The notes beneath the pieces were generated by a model. The model was not told the DNA's origin and made no database searches. It saw only the letters and a list, made by a program, of their open reading frames with translations. From Paracidobacterium acidisoli (GTDB lineage: Bacteria; Acidobacteriota; Terriglobia; Terriglobales; Acidobacteriaceae): a DNA stretch of 64,000 bases. The DNA lies in assembly GCF_003428625.2 (NCBI RefSeq), contig NZ_QVQT02000001.1, positions 1 to 64,000 on the forward strand, given 5' to 3'. Positions within the stretch are counted from its first letter, which is position 1, and every line of letters starts with the position of its first letter. A program made the translations under genes and the position numbers. This document shows, piece after piece, positions 28,273-37,419 of this stretch.

Positions 28273-29319
28273 TTACTGTACTTTGCCCTGGGGGCGCAGC
28301 TTGCGCAGCTCGAGCGCGCAGGCCAGCGCATTGAGCGCAGTGAGCTTGAGATTGTCGGCGGCGGCCCAGATCCAGAAGCTGTCGCTTTCGGTCTCGGCTC
28401 CGTCCTGGGTACGGATGCGGACGAGAATATCGGGCTGCCCTGCGGTGCTGAGATTTGTGGGCGGATCGCTGTCGCCGGGAAGCACATCGACATGCTCGCC
28501 CCCGAGCGCGGCCTCCACATGCTCCGGAATGACCGGCTGGTCGAGCCTGACGGCGAGAGAGATGCCGTAGCCGTGAAAGACAGGAGCCTGAATGAGCTGC
28601 ACGGCGACCTCCGGCAACTGGCCTGAGGAGAGCAGCTCATAGTGGCGGCGAATGCGTGCTTCGCTGCCTGCCAGGCTGATCTTTGCGGCTTCTCCAAAGA
28701 CAGGCAGCAGATTGAAGGCGACCTGCGCATCGTAGACGGCCTTCGGCAGACTCTGAAAGTTGAGCAGGCTTATGGTCTGCTGGTGCAGCTCGTCCATCGC
28801 GGCGCGGCCATACTGCGAGGCCGGCTCAAGAATGGTGGCGGAGGCGGCGCGAATTTTTCCCAGCTCCTGCATGCGCAGCAGCAGCAGCGCCAGAATCACG
28901 GACGCCGGATGCGCGGAGACGACGGCGGGGGTTTCGAGACCAGGCAGAGCCTGGCCCGGAGCTGAATCCATCTCAGTCTGCACCCAGGGGCCGCAGACCA
29001 GAACGCCGGGCTCGCCTTCGAGCGACGAAGTGAGATCGATGATGCTGGCGCCGGCGCGCTGCGCGTTCTTCCAGTGGCGGCGCGTGATCTCTTCGCTGCC
29101 GGCGAAGAAGACGAAATCAACACCCTGAAAGGAGCCGGGCTCGATTGTCTGGATGAAGGCGACCTCATCGCCGACGCTTTCCAGCTGACCGAGCTGTTCT
29201 TCATCGTCCATGAGTAAGAAGTCGGCACCGGAAAACGGAGATTCGGCGAGAGCTTCGTTCAGTTCCTTGCCGCGCAGAGAGGCCGCGCCGACGATTGCGA
29301 TTTTGTATTGTTCTGGCAT
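28273..29319 (-). CDS. Aspartate-semialdehyde dehydrogenase-like protein lacking the catalytic cysteine (USG-1-like)
   Basis: The Rossmann start YKIAIVGAASLRGKEL and the C-terminal dimerisation domain (VAFNLLPVFGE, then VFHGYGISLAV) match the Asd family. At 348 residues it has family length. The active-site segment that reads PNCS or GNCT in true Asd is SAHPAS here, so the nucleophilic cysteine is absent. The final segment DSFWIWAAADNLK resembles the Asd C-terminal motif. Its ATG shares one base with the pssA stop (TGATG), so translation is coupled. A non-catalytic or altered role is inferred. Confidence 0.8.
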   Translation of the reverse strand: MPEQYKIAIVGAASLRGKELNEALAESPFSGADFLLMDDEEQLGQLESVGDEVAFIQTIEPGSFQGVDFVFFAGSEEITRRHWKNAQRAGASIIDLTSSLEGEPGVLVCGPWVQTEMDSAPGQALPGLETPAVVSAHPASVILALLLLRMQELGKIRAASATILEPASQYGRAAMDELHQQTISLLNFQSLPKAVYDAQVAFNLLPVFGEAAKISLAGSEARIRRHYELLSSGQLPEVAVQLIQAPVFHGYGISLAVRLDQPVIPEHVEAALGGEHVDVLPGDSDPPTNLSTAGQPDILVRIRTQDGAETESDSFWIWAAADNLKLTALNALACALELRKLRPQGKVQ

Positions 29320-30179
29320 CAGTTTGAAGTACCGGAGGAAGTCGTAAGGGGCTGAGTATGAGCGGAGCGGCGATGACGCTGCCAGGAATAAGCCAGACGG
29401 GCGATAATTCCGGAAAACATGTAGGCCAGCGCCATGAGCAGCAGCAGCTCGCGCGAGAAGAAGACGAGTGCGTAGATGAGCAGGCCGAGCAGGATGATCC
29501 ATCGAAAGGGCTGCCGCGCGGAGAGGTTGATCTCCTTGCCGCTCCAGAAGCGCCAGGTGCTGATCATCAGAAAACCGATGAGGCCGACGAGAATGATCCA
29601 GGTGACGGCGAGCCACCAGTTGAAGACAGGAATGCCTCCGAAGCCGTGAATGATGGCGGCCACCACGCCCGCCGCTGCGGGAATGGGCATGCCGACAAAG
29701 TATTTTCTGCCTGGTCGGCCGGGATTCTTCGGCACCGGATCGTGGCTGATATTGAAGCGCGCCAGGCGGCTGGCCCCGCAGAGCAGAAAGAGGAAGCAGA
29801 CGAAGGCGCCGAACTGAACGAGCTTTTCGCGCAGCGTCGGGTCCATACCCGCGGGCAGCATGCGAAAGCCCCAGGTAAAGGCGAGAATGCTGGGCGCGAC
29901 GCCGAAGGTGATGACGTCGGCGAGCGAATCCAGCTCTCTGCCGAATTCGCTGGTGGTGTTGGTCATGCGGGCGATGCGGCCGTCGAGCGCGTCAAAGGGG
30001 ATGGCAAATCCGATGGCCAGAGCGGCGTAGTCGAAGTGATGCGGCTCCAGCGCCGAGCCCTGCAGGCTCTGCGTAATGGCATAGTACCCCGCAGCGATGT
30101 TTGCCGCAGTAAACATGGAGGGCAGAATGTACATTCCGCGCCTGCTCCTGCGATCCCGCTGCTGACCGTTATCTCTCAA
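29319..30179 (-). CDS. pssA: CDP-diacylglycerol-serine O-phosphatidyltransferase
   Basis: Membrane enzyme that makes phosphatidylserine from CDP-diacylglycerol and serine. The CDP-alcohol phosphatidyltransferase motif (DALDGRIARMT, then GRELDSLADVITFGVAP) is complete. About seven hydrophobic segments are present. The conventional start RRGMYILPSMFTAANI is reached from TTG 30179, or from ATG 30134 with AGGAG upstream. psd is 23 bases upstream on the same strand, so the two steps of phosphatidylethanolamine synthesis are adjacent. Confidence 0.92.
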   Translation of the reverse strand: MRDNGQQRDRRSRRGMYILPSMFTAANIAAGYYAITQSLQGSALEPHHFDYAALAIGFAIPFDALDGRIARMTNTTSEFGRELDSLADVITFGVAPSILAFTWGFRMLPAGMDPTLREKLVQFGAFVCFLFLLCGASRLARFNISHDPVPKNPGRPGRKYFVGMPIPAAAGVVAAIIHGFGGIPVFNWWLAVTWIILVGLIGFLMISTWRFWSGKEINLSARQPFRWIILLGLLIYALVFFSRELLLLMALAYMFSGIIARLAYSWQRHRRSAHTQPLTTSSGTSN

Positions 30180-30202
30180 TCTGCATCCTCACTGCGAACC
30201 TT

Positions 30203-30871
30203 TCAGACAAGAATTCCGGCATCGGCCTCGTCGGTTACGGTGGGCAACTCGGCCGCGGGGATGCGCGCCAGGAGATCCGATCCCCCTTTGACGTGATGGC
30301 CGACCTGCACCAGCACCTCCGCAAAGCCGGGCAGAACCACGTCGGTTCTGGAACCGAACTTCATCATACCGAGGCGCTCTCCGCGCTCCAGACGCTCGCC
30401 CACCCGCTTACTGAACACGATACGCCGCGCCAGTAATCCCGCAATCTGCTTCAGCGATATCTCGTAGCCCTCGTCGGAGGCGATCACGGCAAGATTCTGC
30501 TCGTTCTCGATGGCCGAGGCCGGGTTCATGGCATTCAGGAACTTCCCCTTCGAGTAGCGCACCTCGCGGATGGCTCCGGCTACCGGAGCACGGTTGACGT
30601 GGACGTTAAACACATTGAGAAAGATGCTGATGCGAATCTTTTCGCCGTCCGGCGTGCGGATGCGGGCCACCTCCGTTACTTTGCCGTCGGCGGGTGAGAC
30701 GACCAGACCCTCCCCCTCGGGGATGGCACGCTGCGGATCGCGGAAGAACCACAGAAAGAAGGCCGCAAAGAGCAGCGGCAGAGCCGTCCATACCCATCCA
30801 CCCGTCAGGATGTGGATGAGAACGGCGACTGCGAGAAGAGCGAGCGCATAGAAATATCCGTCTCTAACCAT
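30203..30871 (-). CDS. psd: Phosphatidylserine decarboxylase (small, PSD-A type)
   Basis: Pyruvoyl enzyme that decarboxylates phosphatidylserine. Two hydrophobic N-terminal segments anchor it. [18 protein letters not shown] and [11 protein letters not shown] are family motifs. The self-cleavage site lies in [10 protein letters not shown], where the Ser becomes the pyruvoyl group. At 222 residues it belongs to the shorter class. The start [10 protein letters not shown] at 30871 is chosen because upstream in-frame sequence is unlike the family. Confidence 0.92.
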   Translation of the reverse strand: MVRDGYFYALALLAVAVLIHILTGGWVWTALPLLFAAFFLWFFRDPQRAIPEGEGLVVSPADGKVTEVARIRTPDGEKIRISIFLNVFNVHVNRAPVAGAIREVRYSKGKFLNAMNPASAIENEQNLAVIASDEGYEISLKQIAGLLARRIVFSKRVGERLERGERLGMMKFGSRTDVVLPGFAEVLVQVGHHVKGGSDLLARIPAAELPTVTDEADAGILV

Positions 30872-31113
30872 AGCCAGGAAACTGAATCTATTATAGTTCT
30901 CCTCGACGCAGCGGCATTTTCCGAAGGTACTGTGACGTGCGTACCATCGAAGCGGAACAAGCGTCCCCGGTGACACTTCTGTGCTGCTGTTCCGGAATCA
31001 GAAGAGGCGCCGGGGCGGAGCGGAACAATGCCGCTCCACCCGTGAGCGCGGGCTGACGGGACAGTTCTTTCTCTTTCGTGACGTGAGCGTTCGATTGGAG
31101 TGGACAGTGGGCG

Positions 31114-31329
31114 TCAGGCTAAGTGATATGCCCCGTGGCTTCGTCGCACTGCCAGCTGATCTTTGGCGTGGAGTTTGAGTTTTTTCAGGCGGACTTCTTC
31201 AAGCTGTTCTTCTGCCGACAGCCAGGGCTTCTGAAGCAGGTTTTCGAGCTGATCCGAATAGTGCCGATGCTCTGCTTCCAGGCGTCGAATTTCTTCACTA
31301 TCCGGCTGTCCGTTTGCTTCTATATCCAT
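31114..31329 (-). CDS. YdcH-family (DUF465) small helical protein
   Basis: A 71-residue acidic helical protein with the DUF465 pattern: IRRLEAEHRHYSDQLENLL and LKKLKLHAKDQL. Strong coiled-coil character. GGAGGTG lies 7 bases before the ATG at 31329, which decides the start. It is downstream of rimI on the same strand. Function unknown in this family. Confidence 0.8.
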   Translation of the reverse strand: MDIEANGQPDSEEIRRLEAEHRHYSDQLENLLQKPWLSAEEQLEEVRLKKLKLHAKDQLAVRRSHGAYHLA

Positions 31330-31369
31330 AGAAGACACCTCCAGGCTTCTTTCTATGAGACGTACAAAC

Positions 31370-31939
31370 CTAGCACCGGGGAGGCTTCTCCTTCAACCCG
31401 ATTTTCGGCGATTTTTCCACCGCTCCCGGCAATGGCCGGATCTCTCTTCCCATCAGCAGCGCATCCTCTTCGGGAGCAGCATAATAGCGCGGGCGCACTC
31501 CTTCGCGAAGCAGACCGGCATGCTCATAAAAGGCGATGGCGGTGGTGTTGCCGGCGCGGACTTCAAGCTGCAGGCGACGGCCTCCCAGGGCCTGTGCCCG
31601 CTCCGTCACGGCCTGCAGGAGGCTGCTGCCGGCGCCGGTGCGGCGGGCCGATGCCAGCACGGCGATCGACTCCAGCTCGCAGATATTCTGTTCGCCGTCG
31701 AGCAGCAACCGGGCTGCGGCGAAACCGATGAGCTGTCCACCGGCCTCCGCGGCGAAAGTGATGTAGCACAGAGGCGCAGCGTCCGCAGGCTGGAGCAGCG
31801 CCTCGTAATCGGCGGTCTTCCAGTGCGGCGCTTCCGGTATCTGACGCTCGATGGCGATCACCGCATCGAGATCGGCAGCGATCAGGGTGCGGATACGAAC
31901 GGGGCTCTGTGAAGACTCACCGGCCGGCATGGCAGTCAT
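31370..31939 (-). CDS. rimI: GNAT acetyltransferase, RimI-like
   Basis: N-acetyltransferase of 189 residues, probably acting on the N-terminus of ribosomal protein S18. The acetyl-CoA loop is ARRTGAGSSLL, preceded by CELESIAVLA and followed by LQLEVRAGNTTAIAFYEHAG in pieces, a RimI-type signature. It lies 8 bases after tsaB, the common tsaB-rimI pairing. The C-terminus has a basic extension of about 20 residues. Confidence 0.85.
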   Translation of the reverse strand: MTAMPAGESSQSPVRIRTLIAADLDAVIAIERQIPEAPHWKTADYEALLQPADAAPLCYITFAAEAGGQLIGFAAARLLLDGEQNICELESIAVLASARRTGAGSSLLQAVTERAQALGGRRLQLEVRAGNTTAIAFYEHAGLLREGVRPRYYAAPEEDALLMGREIRPLPGAVEKSPKIGLKEKPPRC

Positions 31940-31947
31940 ACGAACGC

Positions 31948-32592
31948 TCAGCCTGCCTGCGGTGTTTTTAAGAACAACTCGGCATCGGAGCGGCGCAGAT
32001 AGTTGGCGTCGAGCATATCCGCGTCGTCATAATTCACGGCGAGAATGCGAGGCAGCGCGAAGTGGAGCGCGTCGGCGGCGGCGGGAGACGAAACCATTAC
32101 GGCACGCGGAAAAGCCGCATAGACAGAGGGCTCGCAAACAGCGGGCGGATCTCCATACATTGCTGCCCGCTCGACGGCCTGCTCCGCTGTCAGCAGCATC
32201 TCACTGGCGGTTCCGTCACTGTATTCTCCGCGATAGAATTCACCACGGCCGGCATCGAGGACGGCGGAGCGGGTGCCGGCCTTCGCAGCCAGAACCGCAA
32301 GCCGGGAGACGGCGACGATCGGTTTATCGAGAGCCGCCGCGAGGCCCTTCGCCGTGCTGATGCCGATGCGGCCCCCCGTAAAGCTGCCTGGGCCCGAGAC
32401 AACGACAATGGCGGTGACTTCCGCGAGGCTTGCGCCGCCGGCGGCAAGCATGTGGCGAAGCTGCGGGATAAGCTCGGAGGAATTCTGCTTCGCGGGCAGC
32501 TCGGCGCTGCCGAGGATCTTCAAATCGGTCTCTGCAAGCCGTCCGAGAGCCAGCGTTCCTGTGGTTCCGCATGTGTCGATAGCCAGCAGCAT
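31948..32592 (-). CDS. tsaB: tRNA N6-threonylcarbamoyladenosine synthesis protein TsaB
   Basis: Partner of TsaD in making t6A37 in tRNAs reading ANN codons. The ASKHA start LAIDTCGTTGTLALG and VVSGPGSFTGGRIGISTAKGL in pieces are diagnostic. Length 214 residues is normal. Its ATG follows the stop of the MeaB-epimerase gene with no gap (TAGATG), and rimI comes next. Confidence 0.93.
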   Translation of the reverse strand: MLLAIDTCGTTGTLALGRLAETDLKILGSAELPAKQNSSELIPQLRHMLAAGGASLAEVTAIVVVSGPGSFTGGRIGISTAKGLAAALDKPIVAVSRLAVLAAKAGTRSAVLDAGRGEFYRGEYSDGTASEMLLTAEQAVERAAMYGDPPAVCEPSVYAAFPRAVMVSSPAAADALHFALPRILAVNYDDADMLDANYLRRSDAELFLKTPQAG

Positions 32593-34026
32593 CTACTTCT
32601 TCCCCTGATCCTGACAGATTTCAAGCAGCACGCCACCGGCGCTGGATGGATGCACAAAGAAATAAAGATGGCCGCCGGCGCCGGTCTGCACCTCTTCCGA
32701 GATGAGACGCACGCCGCGGGCCTTGAGCGCAGACAGCGCGGCGGCGATGTCATGCACCTGCAGCGCGATGTGATGCAGGCCCGGGCCACGGTGCGCGAGA
32801 AATCTTCCAACCGGCGACTCGGGCACGAGCGGCTCCAGCAGCTCCAGGCGGCTGCCGCCGGCGGAGATCATAGCTACGCGCACCTGCTCGTGCTCGATGA
32901 TTTCTTCGTGCGCAACGGTGAGGCCAAGCGCTTCGTAAAGCTCTCTCGCCGCGGCGATGCTGGTAACGGCAATGCCGAGGTGATCGAGAGATGTGACAGG
33001 AGCGGAGGAGGATGCGAAGGTCTGCTCCACGAGTTGAGGCACAAACTGATACGGATTCTTCTCGCCGCTGGCGGCGCGCTCCGCGGCCGCATCGAGCGAT
33101 TCTGCATGTAACCCGTGGCGACGCACCTCGCGCAGCAGCGCACGCTGCAGCATAGCGGTGATGTGCTCGCGCCAGAAGGCCTGACGCCGCGTGAAGAGGC
33201 GATTCCCTTTTGGCGATTCGTGCGACTCACTGGTCAGGCCATCGGTTTCCTGAAGCCATGCGCTGCGCTGCGCAATAGCGGCATCGAGCGCTTCAAGGCC
33301 TTCACCGGTGGTGGCGACGGTATGGAGGATGGGCGGAATCCAGTCTCCGTGCGCACCGGCCAGTGACTGCAGCGCGCGAAGCTCACGCTCGACGCGGTCG
33401 GCTCCCTCGCGGTCGGACTTGTTGATGACGAAGAGGTCTGCAATCTCGAGGATGCCGGCCTTGAGGCTCTGCACGTCGTCGCCCATGCCGGGCACGAGGA
33501 CGACAACCGTGATGTCTGCGAGACGCACGATGTCGATTTCATCCTGACCGACGCCGACGGTTTCGATCAGGACGATATCTTTGCCGCTGGCCTCGATGAC
33601 CTGCACCACATCTGCGGTGGTGGAGGCAAGACCGCCGAGCGCGCCGCGTGTCGCCATGCTGCGGATATAGAGGCCGGGGTCCGCTGTTTTGATCTCTGCC
33701 GCGTGCTGCAGGCGGATGCGGTCCCCGAGAATAGCTCCGCCGGTAAAGGGACTGGAGGGATCGACGGCGACGACGCCGACGGTGCGTCCGGCCTCGCGAA
33801 AGCGCTGTACGAGACGATCGACCAGCGTGCTTTTGCCGGCTCCGGGAGCGCCGGTGATGCCGATGCGCAGAGCGCGGCCCGCGTGCGGAAAGCATGCGGA
33901 CAGGATGGCCGCGGCTTCCGGTGCGGCATTCTCAACCAGGGAGACGGCGCGGGCGAGAGCGCGGGTGTCGCCGGAGACAAGACGGCTGGTCAGTTCGCGC
34001 ACGGCAGTGTGGTTAGCCTCGGCCAT
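32593..34026 (-). CDS. MeaB GTPase fused to methylmalonyl-CoA epimerase
   Basis: Residues about 1-330 are MeaB, the G-protein chaperone that loads and protects B12 in methylmalonyl-CoA mutase. They include the P-loop GAPGAGKST, VVAVDPSSPFTGGAILGDR in pieces, ETVGVGQDE and the NKSD base-specificity motif. From about residue 345 a VOC domain begins, LDHLGIAVTSIAAARELYEALG in pieces. It has GPGLHHIALQV and ends FFVHPSSAGGVLLEI, matching methylmalonyl-CoA epimerase with its metal His/Glu. Both parts look complete. The start at 34026 gives the usual MeaB N-terminus. tsaB follows directly. Confidence 0.92.
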   Translation of the reverse strand: MAEANHTAVRELTSRLVSGDTRALARAVSLVENAAPEAAAILSACFPHAGRALRIGITGAPGAGKSTLVDRLVQRFREAGRTVGVVAVDPSSPFTGGAILGDRIRLQHAAEIKTADPGLYIRSMATRGALGGLASTTADVVQVIEASGKDIVLIETVGVGQDEIDIVRLADITVVVLVPGMGDDVQSLKAGILEIADLFVINKSDREGADRVERELRALQSLAGAHGDWIPPILHTVATTGEGLEALDAAIAQRSAWLQETDGLTSESHESPKGNRLFTRRQAFWREHITAMLQRALLREVRRHGLHAESLDAAAERAASGEKNPYQFVPQLVEQTFASSSAPVTSLDHLGIAVTSIAAARELYEALGLTVAHEEIIEHEQVRVAMISAGGSRLELLEPLVPESPVGRFLAHRGPGLHHIALQVHDIAAALSALKARGVRLISEEVQTGAGGHLYFFVHPSSAGGVLLEICQDQGKK

Positions 34027-34194
34027 CCCGTTTCTCATTTCTGATGATAAATAACGAGGCGGCCACGAGTGCTCTCTTCCGGCCATCCCCGGAACCTGCT
34101 GCCGCAGACTTTGCTGCGGGACTGCTTCTTTCCTTTGCGCCCTCTGCAGAAAACTTCTGGTGGTTCGGAGCGTCGAGGATTTATCGTCAGCGGT

Positions 34195-34452
34195 ATGGGC
34201 CGCTCCGTCATCACATGCGCATGGGTTGTCACATGGCTTCTATGTGCGGTGATGGTCTGCCTCGCGGTTCATTCGCCCCATTGCGACTTTTGCGACGGGC
34301 CATACTCTCTCCTGTTTTCCCGGCAGTCCCTTGCGAGCCATCCACAGCCCGCCGCGCCGGACGCCTGCAACGGAATCTGCTGGTGCTGCGGATTTCATGG
34401 GCTGCCGCGTCCGTCCCTTTTCCGTCCGCCTCGCGCAGCTCTCTCTGTTTAA
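34195..34452 (+). CDS. Small cysteine-rich membrane or secreted protein
   Basis: An 85-residue frame with an N-terminal hydrophobic segment (VITCAWVVTWLLCAVMVCLA). Cysteine clusters follow in HCDFCDGP and CNGICWCCGFH. The cysteine spacing suggests a redox or metal site in an exported domain. I do not recognise a family with a known role, and the ribosome site is poor. It precedes an exported beta-rich protein on the same strand. Confidence 0.5.
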   Translation: MGRSVITCAWVVTWLLCAVMVCLAVHSPHCDFCDGPYSLLFSRQSLASHPQPAAPDACNGICWCCGFHGLPRPSLFRPPRAALSV

Positions 34453-34515
34453 CGTGTCCGCTCCGTGCTCCGGCACGGGCAAAAGCCACACGATCATTTC
34501 CTTTCGGAGATTTCT

Positions 34516-35070
34516 ATGCGTGCATTTGTATTCGCGCTCACAGGAGCGTGCCTGTCTCTGTTTTTGTATCAGCCTGCCCAGGGCCAGGTCTCCTCGGGCA
34601 TGCAGCCGGACCCCATTCGAAAAATCAGTGAAGACAAAGAGCCGATCGCCATTCTTGAGCTGGGCGCATCGACGAGCTGGAATTTCCGCGGAGGCGCCGC
34701 AACGTTCGCGCCGAACCTCGCAGCCGAGGTTACTCCGGTCGAGAACTGGCTGGAGCTTGAGGCGGGCGTAGCCCCCTATTGCACGCGGAATTCCACGGAA
34801 TGGGATACCGACCTGCTCTTCAAAAAGCCGTGGACGCTGTCACCCAAAACGGAGTTCATGGCGGGCATGGGTCCGGAGTGGGTTCACCTTCGGCAGAATG
34901 GAAGAGTAACGAATTCCATTGCCGGAGAGCTGGCTGCGGATTTCATGTTCTGGCCTGCGAGGAAACACCACTTCGGATGGTTCCTCGAACCGGCGTATGA
35001 CTACAGCTTTGCGGGTGGGCACGAGCAATCCATCGGCATGAGCGGCGGTTTGCTCATCAGTATTCGGTGA
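34516..35070 (+). CDS. Exported beta-rich protein, possible outer-membrane barrel
   Basis: A signal peptide (FALTGACLSLFLYQPAQGQ) is followed by about 165 residues of alternating hydrophobic and polar strands. IAILELGASTSWNF, WLELEAGVAPY and FMAGMGPEWVHL are examples. The chain ends with GMSGGLLISIR, like a terminal barrel strand. No catalytic motif is seen. It lies 63 bases after the small cysteine-rich frame; both may be co-transcribed. Function unknown. Confidence 0.65.
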   Translation: MRAFVFALTGACLSLFLYQPAQGQVSSGMQPDPIRKISEDKEPIAILELGASTSWNFRGGAATFAPNLAAEVTPVENWLELEAGVAPYCTRNSTEWDTDLLFKKPWTLSPKTEFMAGMGPEWVHLRQNGRVTNSIAGELAADFMFWPARKHHFGWFLEPAYDYSFAGGHEQSIGMSGGLLISIR

Positions 35071-35096
35071 GGGGGCGGAGAACAGGACCGCGGCAA

Positions 35097-35126
35097 CCCT
35101 TCGCCATTCTGAAAATGGCGAAAGGG
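35097..35126. terminator. Hairpin between convergent genes
   Basis: CCCTTCGCCATT pairs with AATGGCGAAAGGG with one bulged base around a CTGAA loop. It lies between the exported protein and the convergent acyl-CoA dehydrogenase. Confidence 0.55.
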
Positions 35127-35182
35127 TAACGGCACACGCACCGGCGACTGGCGCGAGGCGGTTGCCTTTGACGGCCGGCCGC

Positions 35183-36388
35183 TCACCCGCGCGAGGGATG
35201 CACCTTGAGAATCTCGCGGCCGATGACCATGCGCTGAATCTCGCTGGTGCCTTCGCCGATGGTGCAGAGCTTGACGTCGCGGTAGAATTTCTCCGCCGGA
35301 TAGTCCTTGATGAAGCCGTAGCCGCCGTGAAGCTGCACGGCCTCGTCGCAGATGCGCACGGCGACTTCGCTGGCGTAGAGCTTGGCCATCGAGGATTCGC
35401 GGGTGACACGCTGGCCCGCATCCTTGAGCACGGCGGCGCGCTGGGTGAGCAGGCGCGCGGCATCGAGCTCGGTGGCCATGTCGGCGAGCTTCCACTGGAT
35501 GCCCTGGAATTCGGCGATGGCTTTGCCGAACTGGCGGCGCTCCTTGACGTACTTCACCGAGCAGTCGAGCGCGCCGCGGCCGATGCCGAGCGAGAGAGCG
35601 GCGATGGAGATGCGGCCTCCGTCGAGGATGCGCATGGAGTCGACGAAGCCCTCGCCCAGGTTGCCGAGAAGGTTTTCGGCGGGGATCTCGCAGTCCTCGA
35701 AGATCAGCTCCGAGGTATCGCTGGCGCGGAGGCCGAGCTTGTTTTCTTTTTTGCCGGGACGGAAGCCCGGCGTACCCTTTTCGACGACGAAGGCCGAGAG
35801 TCCGTGCGTGCCCTGGCTGCGATCGGTCACGGCGATGACTACGGCCACATCCGCATAGTGGCCATTGGTGATGAAGGTCTTGTTGCCATTGAGCAGCCAG
35901 CCGTTGTCCGTGCGCACAGCCGTGGTGCGCGCCGCCGAGGCATCGGAGCCGGAGCCGGGCTCGGTAAGCCCCCATGCGCCGAGCCATTCGCCGCCGGCCA
36001 GCTTTGGAATGTAGCGGCGGCGCTGGTCCTCATTGCCGGCGAGAAAGATGTGATTCGAGCACAGCGAGTTGTGCGCGGCCACGATGATGCCGATCGATCC
36101 GTCAACAGCTGAGAGCTCTTCGATGGCGAGCACATAATCGACATAACCGAGACCGGCGCCACCGTATTCGACTGGAAAGATGATGCCGAGCAGGCCCATC
36201 CGGCCGAGCTGCTTTACGACATCCGCGGGGAACTCGCTGGCTTCGTCCCAGCGCGAGACGTTGGGCGCGATCTCGCGGGCGGCAAAGTCACGAATCTCTT
36301 TGCGGAGCTGCTCCTGCTCGTCGGTGAGGGTAAAGGGATATGTGCTGGGCGTGGCCTGAGTGCTCTGCCCGGTCGATGGGGTGCTCAT
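35183..36388 (-). CDS. Acyl-CoA dehydrogenase
   Basis: FAD enzyme introducing the alpha-beta double bond in acyl-Co[16 protein letters not shown] is signature 1, and the C-terminal [19 protein letters not shown] in pieces is signature 2. The catalytic Glu is present in the segment [22 protein letters not shown] (in pieces). The start MSTPSTG at 36388 has GGGAGA upstream. At 401 residues it is of standard size and most like short-chain/butyryl enzymes. No electron-transfer flavoprotein genes are adjacent. Confidence 0.93.
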   Translation of the reverse strand: MSTPSTGQSTQATPSTYPFTLTDEQEQLRKEIRDFAAREIAPNVSRWDEASEFPADVVKQLGRMGLLGIIFPVEYGGAGLGYVDYVLAIEELSAVDGSIGIIVAAHNSLCSNHIFLAGNEDQRRRYIPKLAGGEWLGAWGLTEPGSGSDASAARTTAVRTDNGWLLNGNKTFITNGHYADVAVVIAVTDRSQGTHGLSAFVVEKGTPGFRPGKKENKLGLRASDTSELIFEDCEIPAENLLGNLGEGFVDSMRILDGGRISIAALSLGIGRGALDCSVKYVKERRQFGKAIAEFQGIQWKLADMATELDAARLLTQRAAVLKDAGQRVTRESSMAKLYASEVAVRICDEAVQLHGGYGFIKDYPAEKFYRDVKLCTIGEGTSEIQRMVIGREILKVHPSRG

Positions 36389-36606
36389 GAGTTCTCCCGA
36401 TAAGGAAGATGCGAAAACCCGTGATCGTAGCAGGAAGGAGGGGTGATTGGCGAGAGGCAGAGATTCAAAGAGGCGGGTCCGTTTTGCATCTTCTGAAATA
36501 AACCGCCTTTCACAGCCCACGAAGACGCGATCTGGAGGACCTTTCGCGGCCGGGCCGCTAACTCAGGCATCGCGCGATGACTCCTGCCCTGTTCCAGAGC
36601 GCCGGT

Positions 36607-37230
36607 TCAGCACTTCTCGTACTTCCAGTTGCGCGATTTGCCTTCGGCGATCCATTCGATGGCGGTGTCGAGGCGCTTCTGGCGAGTGGTCTCAGTTTTG
36701 GCCTCGGTGAGCCACTCGATGTACTCGCGGCGCCTGCCGGGAGGAAAGCCTTCAAAGGCGGCAGAGGCTTTTTGGTTCTTCTTCAGAGCCGCAGCCAGGT
36801 AGCCGGGAACGGGCAGCGCTTTTTTCGGCGCACGCGGTTTGGGCGTGGACGGAGACGTTTCATTTTCTTCTTTGAGCTTTACAGCCTTCTTCACGTAGCC
36901 GAGCAGCACACGGCGCGGCGGCAGATCTTCGAGAGAAGTCAGACGGCCGATGTGGCCCATGCCGTCTTTCTGCCGCTCTGCCTCAGAGCTTTGCATGGCC
37001 TCGCCGAGTACGGCGCGGCCCTTCCAGAAGCCGAAGGCGCAATGCTCCTTAAAGGCCGCCATGTAACACAGAATGCCTTTACAGGTGAAGAACGGCATGC
37101 TCCACTTGATGGTCTCCTCGACCTCGGGACAGCCCTGGTGGACGATGTCGCGCAGCTCATTGAGGACAGGCTGGGCGAAGGCTGCGGATGCGGCGATGTA
37201 GGCGTCAACGCGTGCGTCTTTGTTTCCCAT
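36607..37230 (-). CDS. YdeI/DUF1801-type protein
   Basis: Residues about 15-110 match DUF1801 (PEVEETIKWSMPFFTCKGILCYMAAFKEHCAFGF in pieces). The C-terminal part has the YdeI/OmpD-associated signature FEGFPPGRRREYIEWLTEAK in pieces. A Lys/Pro-rich linker separates them. The start at 37230 has GGAAGGAAG upstream. Family members bind small anionic or hydrophobic ligands; no clear function. Confidence 0.85.
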   Translation of the reverse strand: MGNKDARVDAYIAASAAFAQPVLNELRDIVHQGCPEVEETIKWSMPFFTCKGILCYMAAFKEHCAFGFWKGRAVLGEAMQSSEAERQKDGMGHIGRLTSLEDLPPRRVLLGYVKKAVKLKEENETSPSTPKPRAPKKALPVPGYLAAALKKNQKASAAFEGFPPGRRREYIEWLTEAKTETTRQKRLDTAIEWIAEGKSRNWKYEKC

Positions 37231-37419
37231 AACGACTTCCTTCCGGCGTGTGCGGCCATTGTGGCGGGCAGAGGCGGGTATCTGCAAGCGGAATCGGACG
37301 ATGACGCGGCTTCTGCGTGCCGCAGCGAGGCCTGTGACGCGGGCTGCCGGGGTGTGCATTCTGAACGGTAAGGCCGGCGGCCGCCACACGGAGATGGATC
37401 ACGCATATACTCCAGAACA

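Noticed and set aside
34044-34631. 195-codon plus-strand frame beside the MeaB gene
   Set aside because: Low-complexity Arg/Ser-rich translation. The frame with signal peptide and cysteine pattern (34195-34452) is the better reading.
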